DNA from: Ziziphus jujuba
Lineage: Eukaryota > Streptophyta > Magnoliopsida > Rosales > Rhamnaceae
NCBI RefSeq assembly: GCF_031755915.1
Contig: NC_083382.1
Location: forward strand, 15,716,501-15,780,500
Reading direction: 5' to 3'
Length of the DNA: 64,000 nt
This document shows positions 26,873 through 38,717 of this stretch, one piece after another; position 1 is the stretch's first letter, and every line of letters begins with the position of its first letter. The notes under the pieces are model-generated. The model was not told the DNA's origin. It searched no databases and was given only the letters and a program-made list of their open reading frames with translations. Position numbers and translations under genes: made by a program.

Positions 26873-26880
26873 TATAAATA
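26873..26880 (+). promoter_or_regulatory. TATA box of the aspartic protease gene
   Basis: TATAAATA lies 72 bp before the ATG at 26952, followed by a CT-rich leader (about 26926-26948). Position and sequence fit a canonical plant core promoter. Confidence 0.7.
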
Positions 26881-26951
26881 CCCGCCCAACCTCACATCCC
26901 CACACTCTGCCCCTCACCCAAACACTCTCTTAAACTCTCTCTCTCTCTGTA

Positions 26952-28292
26952 ATGGCTCTCTGCAGAAACACCGCCATTTTCTTCCTCTTCATCTTCTTCT
27001 TCTTTTTTCCCATTTCCTACTCTGCCCATGAAAACAAACACCGAAACACCTCCTCCCTCTCTCTCTCCTTCCCTCTCACTCTCTCTCCTCTCTCCTCCAA
27101 ATCTTCTGCAACTTTCCGTGCTTCTCTGTTTTCCAATTCCAAGCCCAACCCATCTCTCAAAACGCCGTCGTACAACTACAAGCTCAGTTTCAAGTACTCG
27201 ATGGCTCTGATCGTCTCTTTCCCTATTGGTACTCCTCCCCAGACTCAGCAAATGGTTTTGGACACTGGAAGCCAGCTCTCTTGGATTCAGTGCCATAAAA
27301 AAGCCCCCAGGGTTCCCCCTCCAACGGCGTCGTTTGACCCTTCTCTCTCTTCTACGTTCTCCGTTTTGCCTTGCACCCACCCTATTTGCAAACCCCGAGT
27401 TCCCGATTTTACCCTCCCCACGGACTGTGACCCGAACCGTCTCTGCCACTATTCCTACTTCTACGCCGATGGTACTCTGGCGGAGGGCAATCTTGTCAGA
27501 GAAAAATTCGCATTTTCTACTTCTGTAAGTACTCCTCCTTTGGCCCTTGGTTGTGCGAAAGATCCGAGTGATAGCAAGGGTATTTTGGGAATGAATCTCG
27601 GTCGTCTCTCTTTCTCTTCCCAAGCGAGAATCACAAAGTTCTCGTATTGTATACCGACCCGCCGGAACCTACCCGGGTCGCTTCCTACCGGGTCGTTTTA
27701 CTTGGGTAACAACCCGAATTCCGGTGGTTTCAAATACATTGATCTCTTGACTTTCCCTCAAAGTCAACGAATGCCGAATTTGGATCCCTTGGCTTACACA
27801 GTGGCTATGCAGGGTATAAGAATTGGCACTAAAAAGCTAAACATACCGCCAACGGTGTTCCGACCCGATGCAAGCGGGTCGGGTCAAACAATGATAGATT
27901 CGGGCTCGGAGTTCACTTTCCTCGTGGACGAGGCTTATAATAAGGTGAGGGAGGAGATTGTGAGATTGGTGGGCCCGAGGATTAAAAAGGGCTACGTGTA
28001 CTCTGGTGGAGTCGCCGACATGTGTTTCGATGGAAATGTGATGGAGATCGGACGGTTGGTAGGCGACATGGCGTTTGAGTTTGATAAAGGTGTGGAGATT
28101 GTTGTACCAAGAGATCAGATGTTAGCCGATGTTGGAGGTGGGGTCCGGTGTCTTGCAATCGGACGGTCCAGCATGTTAGGTGCTGCAAGCAATATTATTG
28201 GAAACTTCCATCAACAAAATCTATGGGTGGAATTTGATCTGGCCAATCGCAGAGTTGGGTTTGGTAAGGCTGATTGTAGCAGATCAGTGTGA
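26952..28292 (+). CDS. Secreted A1-family aspartic protease (plant nepenthesin-like branch)
   Basis: An intronless 446-residue pepsin-family protease. Residues 1 to about 25 are a signal peptide with a long Phe-rich core. Residues 26-80 are a Ser/Pro-rich linker or propeptide. The two catalytic motifs are present: DTGS at 104-107 (after IGTPPQTQQMVL) and DSGS at 316-319. Other A1 features are the flap-region Tyr within CHYSYFYADGTLAEGN and the C-terminal NIIGNFHQQNLWVEFDLANRR. Paired Cys residues fit the plant-type disulphides. The protein probably acts in the secretory pathway or cell wall on unknown substrates. From memory it is closest to the Arabidopsis At5g37540/At1g66180 pair rather than PCS1 itself. 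No plant-specific saposin insert is present. The frame is intact and its codon use is GC-richer than the surrounding DNA. Confidence 0.95.
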   Translation: MALCRNTAIFFLFIFFFFFPISYSAHENKHRNTSSLSLSFPLTLSPLSSKSSATFRASLFSNSKPNPSLKTPSYNYKLSFKYSMALIVSFPIGTPPQTQQMVLDTGSQLSWIQCHKKAPRVPPPTASFDPSLSSTFSVLPCTHPICKPRVPDFTLPTDCDPNRLCHYSYFYADGTLAEGNLVREKFAFSTSVSTPPLALGCAKDPSDSKGILGMNLGRLSFSSQARITKFSYCIPTRRNLPGSLPTGSFYLGNNPNSGGFKYIDLLTFPQSQRMPNLDPLAYTVAMQGIRIGTKKLNIPPTVFRPDASGSGQTMIDSGSEFTFLVDEAYNKVREEIVRLVGPRIKKGYVYSGGVADMCFDGNVMEIGRLVGDMAFEFDKGVEIVVPRDQMLADVGGGVRCLAIGRSSMLGAASNIIGNFHQQNLWVEFDLANRRVGFGKADCSRSV

Positions 28293-29251
28293 TCAGTGTG
28301 AAAGTGTGTAATGGTAAATTTGTAATTATGTGAATCGGAGACGGTTTACATGAAACCGTCAGAATATCATTCGGACAGTGGATAGGCGGTTGGGGGTAAA
28401 TACTAGTAGATTGTATGACATGTCGAGAGTACTGCGTATATACGAGGATGGGAATATTAGATATATATAAAAAATATATTATATATATATATATATATAA
28501 ATAACTACATATTTGTTCAAATCATTGATTTCCACGTGTCTCATTTGCAAATTTTACATATTTCTTTATTTTTCTCGGTCGTTAATGACTGGAAAGGGAA
28601 GTATTGGTGATAAAACTTATGGTAATAATCTTATGGAGGTTGATTAAATGTTTTTATGAGTTTACATGGGGTCTTAAAATTAAAACAGAAGCGAATGAGA
28701 CCAAATATGGTTTTAACAATCAAAACAATATAGGGTTAAATACTATCATGGAATTGAGATATTAAGTCTTGTAAATAAACATCGATATGTAATAAGTCCA
28801 AAAGAAATAGTTATCTTATTTTTAGGTTTTCTCAACGGATGCATGCTTAAATCTTAGTTCAAATCATGCCGTGCTGGAACTTAGCCAATAATAAAATGCC
28901 ATCACATCGAGTTGGCTGGATTAGGGATGGCACGGTCATTTTCCATAATGGCAGTAAATTCAGACATTGGTCTTACTCGTAAAATATGCACAAGAAACAG
29001 CATGCATGTTAAGTGTTAGGCAAAAACTTTTCCTTTTTATCGTTTGCTTCAAAAGTCACCTCTTTTCAAGGAGAGAGGAAAAAAAAAGAAAAAAAAAAAA
29101 AGACAGGAAGTTATTTAAACACAATGTTTAAATAACTTTTTTTTTTCCTTGAGAAAAAGACAATGTATATCACTTTATTAAGCTCTTATAACATCTGTAC
29201 ATGCATGCGGCCTGCCACATATATATATATATATATATATATATAGTTCAA
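28293..29251. other. Intergenic, 3' flank of the protease gene
   Basis: Holds the protease 3' UTR, a TA run (about 28470-28499) and a short inverted pair near 29117-29139 (TTATTTAAAC / GTTTAAATAA). No gene is seen. Confidence 0.55.
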
Positions 29252-29392
29252 TTATGGTACGGATGGTACTCATATGAATTATAATATTGGTAATAGTTTT
29301 TCTTTGGTGACGATTTTTTAAGAAATTGTCGTTAATATTGTAAAAAACCATCACTAATACTGCGGTTCTCATATGGATCGTCCTCACCATAA
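29252..29392. mobile_element. MITE-like foldback element, copy 1
   Basis: The ends are imperfect inverted repeats (TTATGGT... at the left, ...CCTCACCATAA at the right). The middle is itself a near palindrome (GACGATTTTTTAAGAAATTG then TCG), so the whole ~141 bp can fold back. A diverged copy lies at 32278-32423. It has no coding capacity. The left end abuts a TA run, so a target-site duplication cannot be read. Confidence 0.6.
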
Positions 29393-32146
29393 AATTTCCA
29401 TATATATGTATGCTTCAATCTAAACGTATATGTACTAATTAAGTAATTAGTCTCTTATAATATATTTTTTATTATATTTTCTTAAGTGTTTTTTCTTTTT
29501 TTGGAATAACTAAGTAATTTTTTTTCTTTTTATTTTTGCTTCAAGACTAAGTAAAAAGTTTAAACCCCAGCGTTTATGTAAGATTTATTATAAACATGTA
29601 TCTTTTTCCTTGTAAGTTTTGTCCCCGTTCAGCAAAAGAAAATACCCTGAAAGTAAAAGACAAAATTGTTGCCTTGCAAGTTGGAACTTTTAGTCAAGTT
29701 TCATCAATTACACAATTTTATGCATTTTAACTATTTTCATGCTTTAATTCAAGTTTGAATCTCCATGCATTCAATATTAAAAAAACATCATGATTTTTTT
29801 TTTATATTAAAATGGAGAATTTGAATTCAAATAAGTATTGTAAAAAAAAAAAACTTTTATTATTAGACAACCAATAAAGAGTAACTTTTATTAATAGAGA
29901 GTAATATTGTTAATTAACCGTTAAGAAAGTAATATCTAATTTATAATGTATGTAATGTCTATCAAATTTATCGACATTTGATACGATGGAGATTAAAAGA
30001 GGCTCTTACTATTTTCTTTTTTGTGTTTCATCGATGTCTCCTAGTGAAAGAAAAATCACATATACATTCTTTGGAAAAGATTTGATGAAAAGAATATCGC
30101 GGTTAATATATAGTTTATTTTGAAAAGAAATTAATATGGACCCGCGGCTGCTTGCTTTAGAGGGGTTAGTTTGAGATTGACGTGATTAGGTGTGCTTTGA
30201 TCTAGGCAATAAAAAATCTCATGCTAAAAACAAAAAGTGAAAAAGAAAAAGTCCAAAAAAAAAGAAAAACCAAAGAACATTCTTGTAAGTTGTAATAAGC
30301 TGGCTAGCTAAGGTTGCTTTTTTTACGTGGTCCTGGTAGCACTGTAAAATGTTCCATGATGTGAAAATTATGATGTGCTATCTCAACGACTCCTCTTTAT
30401 GGATACATAGATTGGAGACACCTCTCTTCTTGCCTTTTGTAAGATGAACAAAAGTTATTCATTATCATACACGTGGTTTAATTCAGATTAATGTTCTATA
30501 ATTATCCTCATCTTTTTTTTTTTTTTTTTCCAAATTTTATTCTTTGTTTTTATTCTCAAAAGTATTGGCATAAACGACACTATATAAGATTTTAATTCAA
30601 ATTCTCATATCTTTTGCTTTTCTCTCATCTGTTTTCGACATTAGTGAGTATTCAATCTCAATCTTCAAGTTAACTAACTTTAATTTATTTGCTTCACACG
30701 TGAAATATGTTCATCTCAATCTTATGCTATTTGAGCATGATAAATCGTTGAATCTTCTAATTACTATCTGTTTCAATGTTTGAAAAGAATAGCAATTCAA
30801 TAAAAACTTGTCGCATAACCGTGAGGTGAAGAAATTAATTAGAAAGCTAGTAAATAGAAATTTTGAAAAATTAAAAATTAAAATATAGACAGGGTCCTCT
30901 CGATTATTAATATATAAATTAAGAGGGTAATAATATGTAGTATGGACGGCCCAATGCTGTTGTGCCAACATAACCATTTAAAGTAATGACACAAATTGTA
31001 TGACTCATCACGTGAACACAAAAGTCCATGTTGCTTCTCTTGCTCTTCTTTGGACACTTGTTTCTCTCATTTAAATGTCATATAATCATTGATTTTGACA
31101 CAATCTATGGTTTTCAAGATTTTCTTTTTAACAATATGGATTTGAAATATAAAATATAGACATCCAAAAAAGAAAAATGTCCTTTAAAATTTCAATTGTA
31201 CATATATTATTGTAATAAATACACACTACCCAAACTATGACTTATCAAATTAAGCAAGTTTATATTAGATGTCAAGGACTAATTTAATTTTTTTCTCAAA
31301 TTTCTTTTGCAATTTGATGAAACAATTAGTTCACCAACTTCATCATGAATACAGATTATAATTTTTCCCCGAGTAAACTTTAATGCAACGAGTATTCACT
31401 TGAACAAAAGCCCAAATCATAATTGCATATATACTTTGTTTTGCATATGAAGCAACCAAAAATCTCTCATTTTTCTTGTGGAAACAACAAGGAAGAAAAA
31501 TACAAAAAGACAGTTCCATTTAAAAAAAAAAAAAAGAAAAGAAAAAAAGGGCAATCAAAGAGGCGATGAGGTGTGAGGTTAGCATCTTGGTGGGGGCCAC
31601 CAAAAATTGAAGCCTGTGATAAAAAATATCCAACGTAATATGATGGAGAGGTCCTCAAAATGGGAAACCAAAATTATAAGATTGATCAAAGATCAACCAC
31701 TTGGCAAAATTGGAAGGTTTTTGGTTCTGAACTTGAAAGGAAAAAAGATGGTATCTTTGAAAGCAAAAGAATTTGGACAGGATTTTATTTATTTATTTTT
31801 TTTAGAGATGGAGAACCCTACAGCTGGCCACAGAGAAAAAGAAACTGTGGGGTCCGTATTTGTGTCATTCTCTAATATTTTTTTCTTTTTTCAAAAAATT
31901 TATGGCAAAATCCTTGAGAAGCGAACCCAAAGCTGAAATCACCAGCTACTCCACAGCGGTAAAGACAGAGACGCACGCCCTGGGGATCTCACTTTCTTAA
32001 TTCTTAATAGAAAAAGGGCCAAAAACAAATGATCGATGTTGATGGAACACAGCCGACGTTGTCTGTCAACGTTCTTCGCACCGTCTTCTTTGAATTTGCA
32101 ATGACCAAACCCCACTAACAACTATAAATTATGTCATAAAGAAATG
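29393..32146. other. Intergenic, AT-rich
   Basis: No coding region recognised. A patch at about 31560-32120 is less AT-rich, but its frames are short, overlap on both strands and match nothing I know. Otherwise there are homopolymer runs. Confidence 0.5.
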
Positions 32147-32250
32147 TTTTCAAAAAATTAAAAAAGCCCTGATGCCTGGTTTACCTTTTAAATGAATTAT
32201 ATATATTTTCAAAAAATTAAAAAAGCCCTGATGCCTGGTTTACCTTTTAA
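32147..32250 (+). repeat. Tandem duplication, 59 bp period
   Basis: A 45 bp unit containing GCCCTGATGCCTGGTTTACC occurs at 32147-32191 and again at 32206-32250, apparently identical, separated by 14 bp of AT-rich DNA. Confidence 0.9.
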
Positions 32251-32277
32251 TTATATATATATATATATATAGATTGT

Positions 32278-32423
32278 TTATGATGCCGACAGTTTTTATA
32301 AGAATTATAATATTAATGGTAATTTTTTATAATATTGATGATGATTTTCAAAAAAATTATTATTAATATTATGAAAATCTATTATTAATACTGCAGTTCT
32401 TATACGGATCGTCCTCACCATAA
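32278..32423. mobile_element. MITE-like foldback element, copy 2
   Basis: Same family and orientation as 29252-29392. The right end GGATCGTCCTCACCATAA is shared exactly, while the left end and middle have diverged and become more AT-rich. Like copy 1, it follows a TA run. Confidence 0.6.
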
Positions 32424-34309
32424 AATTTCCATATACATATTTATTTTTAACTTTGAAATAAAGATTTATATTCATTATCATTATCTAAAAAAAATTAGTA
32501 ACTTTTGGAAGATAAATTGGTACATTTAATTTTCTTTTTTGGGCTTAAAATACTTTCATTTATTTTATAGTTGTATTAACAATTTAAATACTTTTTAAAC
32601 AATGATTCTAATATCAATCCCTTCACATTTAACAACAAAAAAATTAATATATAATCTAAATGCGAGTAAGAAAATCTTTAAATAGAAATTAGTAATAATT
32701 AAATATAAATAAAATAATAATGTCTCATTTTAGCACAATACTTGATAAACAAGTTGGTATATAATGTTATTGTTTATTTTATACTATTGACTCACTTTAA
32801 ATTGACCAAACATCCTAAAAAACTGTGCATATGCCTGCTGGATGGCTAGTCCTATTAATGTTTTATGTAAATCTATGGTCCCCGCCCCTTATTCATTAAT
32901 TTCCAGGCGTTTTTCTTTTTAATTTCTTGATAATAATATAAATAGTTTGTTTTAATGGATGTAATGGATGTAAGTATGAGCCAGCTTTGTTATAGAATTT
33001 TGAGAGATTTGATACGTATTGGTTTGGTTGGTAAACACACGGAAAACAACGTATATTAGAAAATATGAATAGTGTGTTTTGTCTATGTCACTATCAATCT
33101 TGTTTCACATTTGAGTCAAATAACTAATCAGGATCAAATTTCTTTATACACAAAAATTCATTGGCATCCCTTAACTTTGAATTGACTACTAATGTAAGCA
33201 TTATTTTTTTTAACCAAAAATAAAATAAAATAAAGAATTTGATTACTATTTGAGACGAAACTCAATCTCAAGGCGTTACGTATGAAAGTTTTTACGAGTA
33301 TAATTTTGAGAGCTGCATGTTTTACTTCTTTAATATTTCTTTCTTACCCCTTCTTTTTTACTTTAGTTTCTCCTTTTAAATTGAGGACAAAACCATCATA
33401 AACTTTTATAAAAAGTTATACTATTTAATACTTTATATATATAGTTAGTTAAAAAAGAAGCCACCAATGGAAAATTAATTAGCTGTCAAATGTTTTGAAC
33501 ACAAACAAATGAAATCTTGAAGCTCCGTGACCACCATTGGATCTCCTCCCTTGGCATTTAACCCACCATCTTAACAATGGGTCTTGTCCAAATAATTTCT
33601 GGATTTTTTTTATAAAAAATATCCATTGTACAAATCAAAATTTGAAAAATGATAATTTTTTTTTTTAAAAACAACATAAAAATACTATTGATTAAATTGA
33701 AAATTATGAAATATTTTTTTCTTTTATTCTTTTTTTTTTTCCTCCTTTCTCAAATAAATACCCATTCACCTTTTAAAAAAAGAAGCATTCTCACTAATGA
33801 GCTTGTTCTCTTTGGTATCTTATCTACTTTCACTCTTTTTTTATTGTATTTTTTTATTTTTTGAGCTAAACGCAGGTAAAAATTTTCTATTTTTTCTTAT
33901 TATATGAAATATTTGTGCAAAATTGTCCAACTATTCCGTTATTCTTGTATTTTTTTCACTTTGTATTTTTTAAGATTTTTTTAATATAGGTATATAATAA
34001 ATTAGTTTATAAGTTGTTATATTTGAGTTTAAAGCTACTTAGGTGATATATGGTGTGAAAATTGGGGAAAAAATTGTGTAGAACTGAAAAATCACGAAAA
34101 CCAGTAAAAGAGGAGGACAATTGGTGAAAAAGATAAACTTCTACCATTTTCCGCCAGTTTATCAGTTTTCCATTAGTAGGAAAATGTTATATTTGGCCAA
34201 AAAAAGAATCGATTTTTTTGAGATAGTTAATACATTTATTTAGTATTATTCATATTTTTATATATTTATTAATTTAGTTTTAATGTTACTTATTTAATTT
34301 TGTAATAGA
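32424..34309. other. Intergenic, AT-rich; left flank of the MULE remnant
   Basis: No gene recognised. Around 34125-34190 there are short TTTTCC...GGAAAA quasi-palindromes like those in the arrays at 36.1-36.9 kb, so the left part of the MULE described next may begin near here. No terminal inverted repeat could be fixed. Confidence 0.4.
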
Positions 34310-35640
34310 ATGGAAGATGATGATATTGTAATTGCAGTTTTATACGATGGAATATTGGTGCGAAATGATGATGGTCATTAGGAGTATCAAAATAGTAAAA
34401 ATATAATGGTTTTCGTCAGTAAAAAATGCATAAAATCAGCGTTAGAGGATGAGATTTTCAATTCCATTGAGATAGACCGAATTGAATATTTATTAAAACT
34501 AAAATGGATATATGGATGATGTGCAGAAAAATTGGATCCTACAGAAATATGCAATGATAGGGATGTGAAATGTTTTCTTCAAGAAGTGATAAATGGAGGG
34601 ATGACAATGATGCGACCTCCATTGTATGTTGAGATAATTTCGAAAGTTGAACATGTATCTAGAAAAGTTCATGAAACAATCTTTGCTTTGGATAGTGGGA
34701 GTAATCGTTTATCTTTTGCTCATCCTCCAATTGGTGTTTGTCTACCATAAGTTCCAGAATCTAAACCTATTGAGGCTATATTTCATGACATTGTAGTTCA
34801 TGAAACTTAGTTTAGAGATCAAGTTAATGTCCGTGGATCCTGGACATCATTGAACATCTATGAAGGAGTTGATGTTGGAGGTGACTGTGCTGAATGGTTT
34901 CCCAACCAAAAGGAGTATGAGCAATTGCATAATATTAATAATTATGAGAATTGTAATGCAGCAGGGGATGATGTTAGTATTCAGTCAAATGATGTTAATC
35001 ATAATGATGTAGATTTTGAACATGAGTTGCCTGACAAGAATAATAATATACATCCTGAAATAAACAATGAAGGAGTTGATAATGTTAGGTTAATCGTGCT
35101 ACAAGTGACCACTTATCATTGAGTAACAAAAGTGATTCTATGGCCATATGTTCATCAAAGTTCACTAGCTGCGAGAGCATTATAGTTGGATAGATATTTT
35201 CCAACAAACATGACTTACAGAATAAGCTGAGTATTTATTGCATGTGTGAAAATAAAGAATTTAAAGTGATACGGTCAACTACACAATGCTATGGAATTAT
35301 GTGTTTGGAAAATACTTGTAAATAGCGACTGTGTGTGATCAAATTAAAAAATGGGAAAATATTTGTTGTGAGAATTTTTGATATTGTACATAGTTGCTTA
35401 TTAGATATCGTGCATCAAGAACATAAGAAAGTGAGTAGCCGGGTTATCAGGCAATATATCAAATCTAAATATGAAGAAATTGCACATGTTTACAAACTCA
35501 AAAAAATTCAACATGATTTTTTGCAAAAATATGGGGTGAATATAAACTATAATAAAGTATCAAGAGGTAAAGAATATGCACTTAACAATGTTAGGAAATC
35601 TAAAGAAAAGAATTTTGCTAAGTTTAAGAAATTTTAGTTT
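34310..35640 (+). pseudogene. Decayed mudrA-type (Mutator-like element) transposase, N-terminal part
   Basis: A MULE transposase frame that can be followed through several in-frame stops. The first part is MEDDDIVIAVLYDGILVRN up to a stop at 34379. The next is DPTEICNDRDVKCF...RPPLYVEII at 34532-34747, then an acidic/Asn-rich linker at 34850-35122 in the same frame. After about 35190 the MuDR N-terminal domain appears: FKVIRSTTQCYGIMC, then TCK-stop-RLCVIKLKNGKIF, then HSCLLDIVHQEHKKVSSRVI, and KYGVNINYNKVSRGKEYAL at about 35530. The stop in the TCK motif sits where the family has Trp, so it is probably TGG to TAG. The catalytic DDE half is missing. It cannot make a transposase. A sister copy of the linker lies at 43200-43475 on the other strand. 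Confidence 0.75.
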
Positions 35641-35869
35641 AAGAATTTAATCTTAAATGAAAAAAGGCATTGTGGAAATGATTTTGAATCTTTAGTTTAT
35701 AAAAGATTTATTGGAATGTCCATATGTTTTTGGAAGGGAAAACATTGGCACGTATCAATTTTTCTTTAATTTAATTGGTTATTGATTTTAAAAGTCAATA
35801 CATTATTTGTTAAATCTATCTTCATCTTATATAGTAATTATCATTAAGATATGTATAGGATTAATTGAA

Positions 35870-35873
<4 letters not shown>

Positions 35874-35940
<67 letters not shown>
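35874..35940. repeat. TA microsatellite, about 33 units
   Basis: The longest dinucleotide run in the window, just downstream of the mudrA remnant. It may vary in length between individuals. Confidence 0.97.
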
Positions 35941-35944
<4 letters not shown>

Positions 35945-36120
35945 GTCATATCCTATTTTAAAGAAATATCAGTAATACTTGTAGCAATGGATGAGACTTA
36001 AATATTTTATAGGTAATAAATCTATTGGACTTTCATTCATTAAGTTTATGACATATTTTGTCTTCACTCTCATTTTCATTTTTTTTAACCCCAATATTAA
36101 TTTATTCATCCATTAGAAAT

Positions 36121-36205
36121 GATTTTCCAATTAGAGGAAATCATTTTCTTCTAGTTGAAAAATTATTTCTGACAGTAGAAAGTTATTTTCGACAGGAGAA
36201 AAGTT
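36121..36205. repeat. Quasi-palindrome array A (four units, ~20-22 bp each)
   Basis: Units such as GATTTTCCAATTAGAGGAAA and ATTTTCGACAGGAGAAAAG follow head to tail. Each unit pairs a TTTTCC-type half with a GGAAA-type half, so each is a small hairpin. The same unit type forms arrays at 36745 and 44993. Confidence 0.7.
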
Positions 36206-36744
36206 ATAAAAATGTAACGTTTTCAAGAAAGTAAATTAGTTATCTTTACATTAAACCCCATTATTATCTTTGTAAAATGAACATGAAAACTTATCACTAT
36301 CTTTACATTCAAGAGGCTGTGAGCATGATAAATTAACAAAACAATAATCAAGTAAAAAAAACATAGCATTGAAAAAGACAAACATTGTGACATTGTCCAC
36401 CACCTAACTCATATACTTAGTTCCTCGTTATACGCCTTGTGAGTACACTTCCTTCTGAAAAACATTATATCATCTTGTGAGAAGTTCAAGGGTAATCTTG
36501 TATGTAAAAATTCATCATTTCAGCATAAAAATGTCACAATCACCGCTGCAAAATATTTATTATTACAACAAAACAATAATATAATTACAACCATATGTAG
36601 TAGTTAAAATTTATTCAACAAACATGTAAGTGTTAAGGAAAGTTACCCATCAGCCTGCTGGGGACAATTTTCTACCAATGCCAAACAAATATAATTTGAA
36701 AGTTTAGAAAAAAATCCACGCCAACTACGATGTTTATACATCTA

Positions 36745-36930
36745 TTGGAAATAATTTTTCAACTAGACGAATCTGATTTCCAATAGGAGGAAACTGATTT
36801 TCAATAGGTAGAAAATTTCGTTCCAATTAAAGGATAATTTTTCCGACAGGAAGAAATTGCTTTCCAACAGGAGGAAACGTTTTTTCGACTAGAGGAAAAT
36901 TTTTTCAACAAGTGGAAAATTTTTCAGAAG
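36745..36930. repeat. Quasi-palindrome array B (eight or nine units, ~21 bp each)
   Basis: The longest of three arrays. Successive units include TTTCCAATAGGAGGAAAC, TTTTCCGACAGGAAGAAATT, CTTTCCAACAGGAGGAAACG and TTTTTCGACTAGAGGAAAAT. The spacing is close to 21 bp, so on the plus strand it reads as a heptapeptide pattern (FPTGRNC, FPTGGNV, FSTRGKF) broken by stops. There are no spacers of unique sequence, so this is not a CRISPR array. Its place between MULE remnants suggests subterminal repeats of a transposon. Confidence 0.75.
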
Positions 36931-37927
36931 CTGCAAATGAACTGAACCTAATGAGTTTGTGCAAAAATGAATTATAATAAAAATGTCAAAAGAAAATTTT
37001 AGAATTAACGCATATGGTGGATTTAAAAACTACAATCTCTTTTATATATTAGTATACATTATACATTAGGCAACATACCAACCACACATACCATCATTTT
37101 TTGGATTTTATGTACAATATATACATACATACCAACTTGCATATAGGCAACAAATGAGGCTGCCTAGAAGTTTAAAACATGTCATCAAAGGTACTAAATG
37201 GATGTTAGTCTCTTGACAAATTAAACATAAATGAGGCCTTGACTCCTAATATAAAAGACTGAAAAATAATTGTACATTCTCAAGCAACAAAACTAATTAC
37301 TCAATACGTCACTTTTGACCTCAATTTTGGGGTCACCAAAATATATGCAGCAACATTTAGCATCACCAGTAAAATTTAAAATATATAGTTAGAGAAGAAG
37401 TTTGAACTGGTCAATGTGCCAACTAAAATATGTCATCTAGATAGATGTTTCAATAAAACAATTCGAGGATTAAATATTCTAGATAGGTATTTCAACTAAA
37501 GCATATTTCTTCTAATAAGGAAAAAGCATATAATTTTAATTCTCCACACACAAACATGTGAGTCTTGAAATAGAGCATACATAAACACAGATGTTTCAAT
37601 AAAATTTATCAAGTTGAGAGTTAGATGTGCAAGATAACACAATAGAATAGAACCAATGAGAGTTAGATGTGCAGGCTCTAGCTGGTTTGTTGCTCTCGCT
37701 AGTAGAATAACCTTTTGATTGGTGCCAACTTTGCCTTAGCTGCTTCTAGTTACTACGATACCATAACCTATGGGTTTTATATACAATTTATATAATAAAT
37801 AACTATATATTTCGTTCTTAACATTGCCAAATTGCCAAATTCTTAAATTAGAATAATATAATTGCGATTATATTTCGTTTTGAAAGAAACATATATTGCA
37901 AGAACAAAGAATAGAACATCTAATAAT
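36931..37927. other. Unassigned AT-rich DNA between array B and the TRIM copy
   Basis: No gene recognised. Probably old transposon sequence: a phrase with GAGAGTTAGATGTGCA recurs at about 37615 and 37660. Confidence 0.4.
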
Positions 37928-38221
37928 AGCTGTGAGGGCTGCGTTGTAAGAGAATTCTCCAGGCCCAAAGAGAACAATATCTACATGCGGTTGGTCTGGG
38001 CTGGGCTGTCACAGATGGTATCAGAGCCGGACCCGGATCGGTGTGCCAGCGAGGACGCTGGATCCCATATCAGTTGGAAAGGGGAACGAAGCATGGCTTA
38101 TAAGCATGTGGATACTTTTCCCTTATAGACGCGTTTTAAACCCGTGTGGGCTGGATTGTAAGAGGATTTTCTAGGCCCAAAGCGGACAATATCTACATGT
38201 GGGTGGTCTGGGTTGGACTCT

Positions 38222-38225
<4 letters not shown>
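37928..38225 (+). mobile_element. TRIM retrotransposon, truncated copy
   Basis: Terminal-repeat retrotransposon in miniature. A 5'-truncated left LTR ends TGTCACA at 38013. It is followed at 38016-38027 by TGGTATCAGAGC, the primer-binding site for initiator Met tRNA. A very short internal part runs into a right LTR (from about 38062) that ends CTCACA at 38225. The internal part and right LTR are fused by a small deletion that removed the polypurine tract and the first bases of the LTR. It has no coding capacity. It is related to the three-LTR copy at 58436-59276. Confidence 0.8.

Positions 38226-38256
<31 letters not shown>
38226..38256. repeat. GA microsatellite directly after the TRIM end
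   Basis: About 15 GA units start exactly where the TRIM LTR ends. Confidence 0.95.
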
Positions 38257-38257
<1 letters not shown>

Positions 38258-38717
38258 ACTGAGGAGGTAGGAGAGACTAAGAGAAGAATTCAGCCATGGA
38301 AGCCAAGCGGCAAGAGCAATTGATTCATCCTCGCCATTGATACAATTTATTACTTTTTGAGAAGGTTTTTCTATTTCTTAGTTGATAAATCTAGGGCTTT
38401 TTATCTTTTATTTCTTAGTTTTGAAAGGGATAGTAGAAAGCAAAACCCCAGCTGCATTAGTTGCGTTAAAGCCTTAGCTTAGTAGAGGAAAGAAAATAAA
38501 AAACGATAAGAGAAAAAAAAAAGTTTTTGGTAGAGAAAAAAAGAAAAAAAAAATAAAAAAAGATATTTTTGATATGAATGTGTTAAAAATTGGCTCGGTT
38601 TTTTAAAAAATAAAAATTTTATTATTTTTCAAATTTTAATTTGTATGGTGGTTATTTTTCAAAAAACACTATAATTTTTGAGATCTATACATGGACTGGG
38701 CCGAGCCACCTTAACAA

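Noticed and set aside
26892..27623. A 243-codon minus-strand frame opposite the aspartic protease
   Set aside because: Arg/Glu-rich shadow of a CT-rich, intact protease gene; no independent motif.
36121..36930. Short regular repeats as a CRISPR array
   Set aside because: Units are directly adjacent and degenerate with no unique spacers, and this is a plant nuclear sequence.
38016..38027. TGGTATCAGAGC as part of a tRNA gene
   Set aside because: It is a primer-binding site complementary to the 3' end of initiator Met tRNA, sitting right after an LTR end; no cloverleaf surrounds it.
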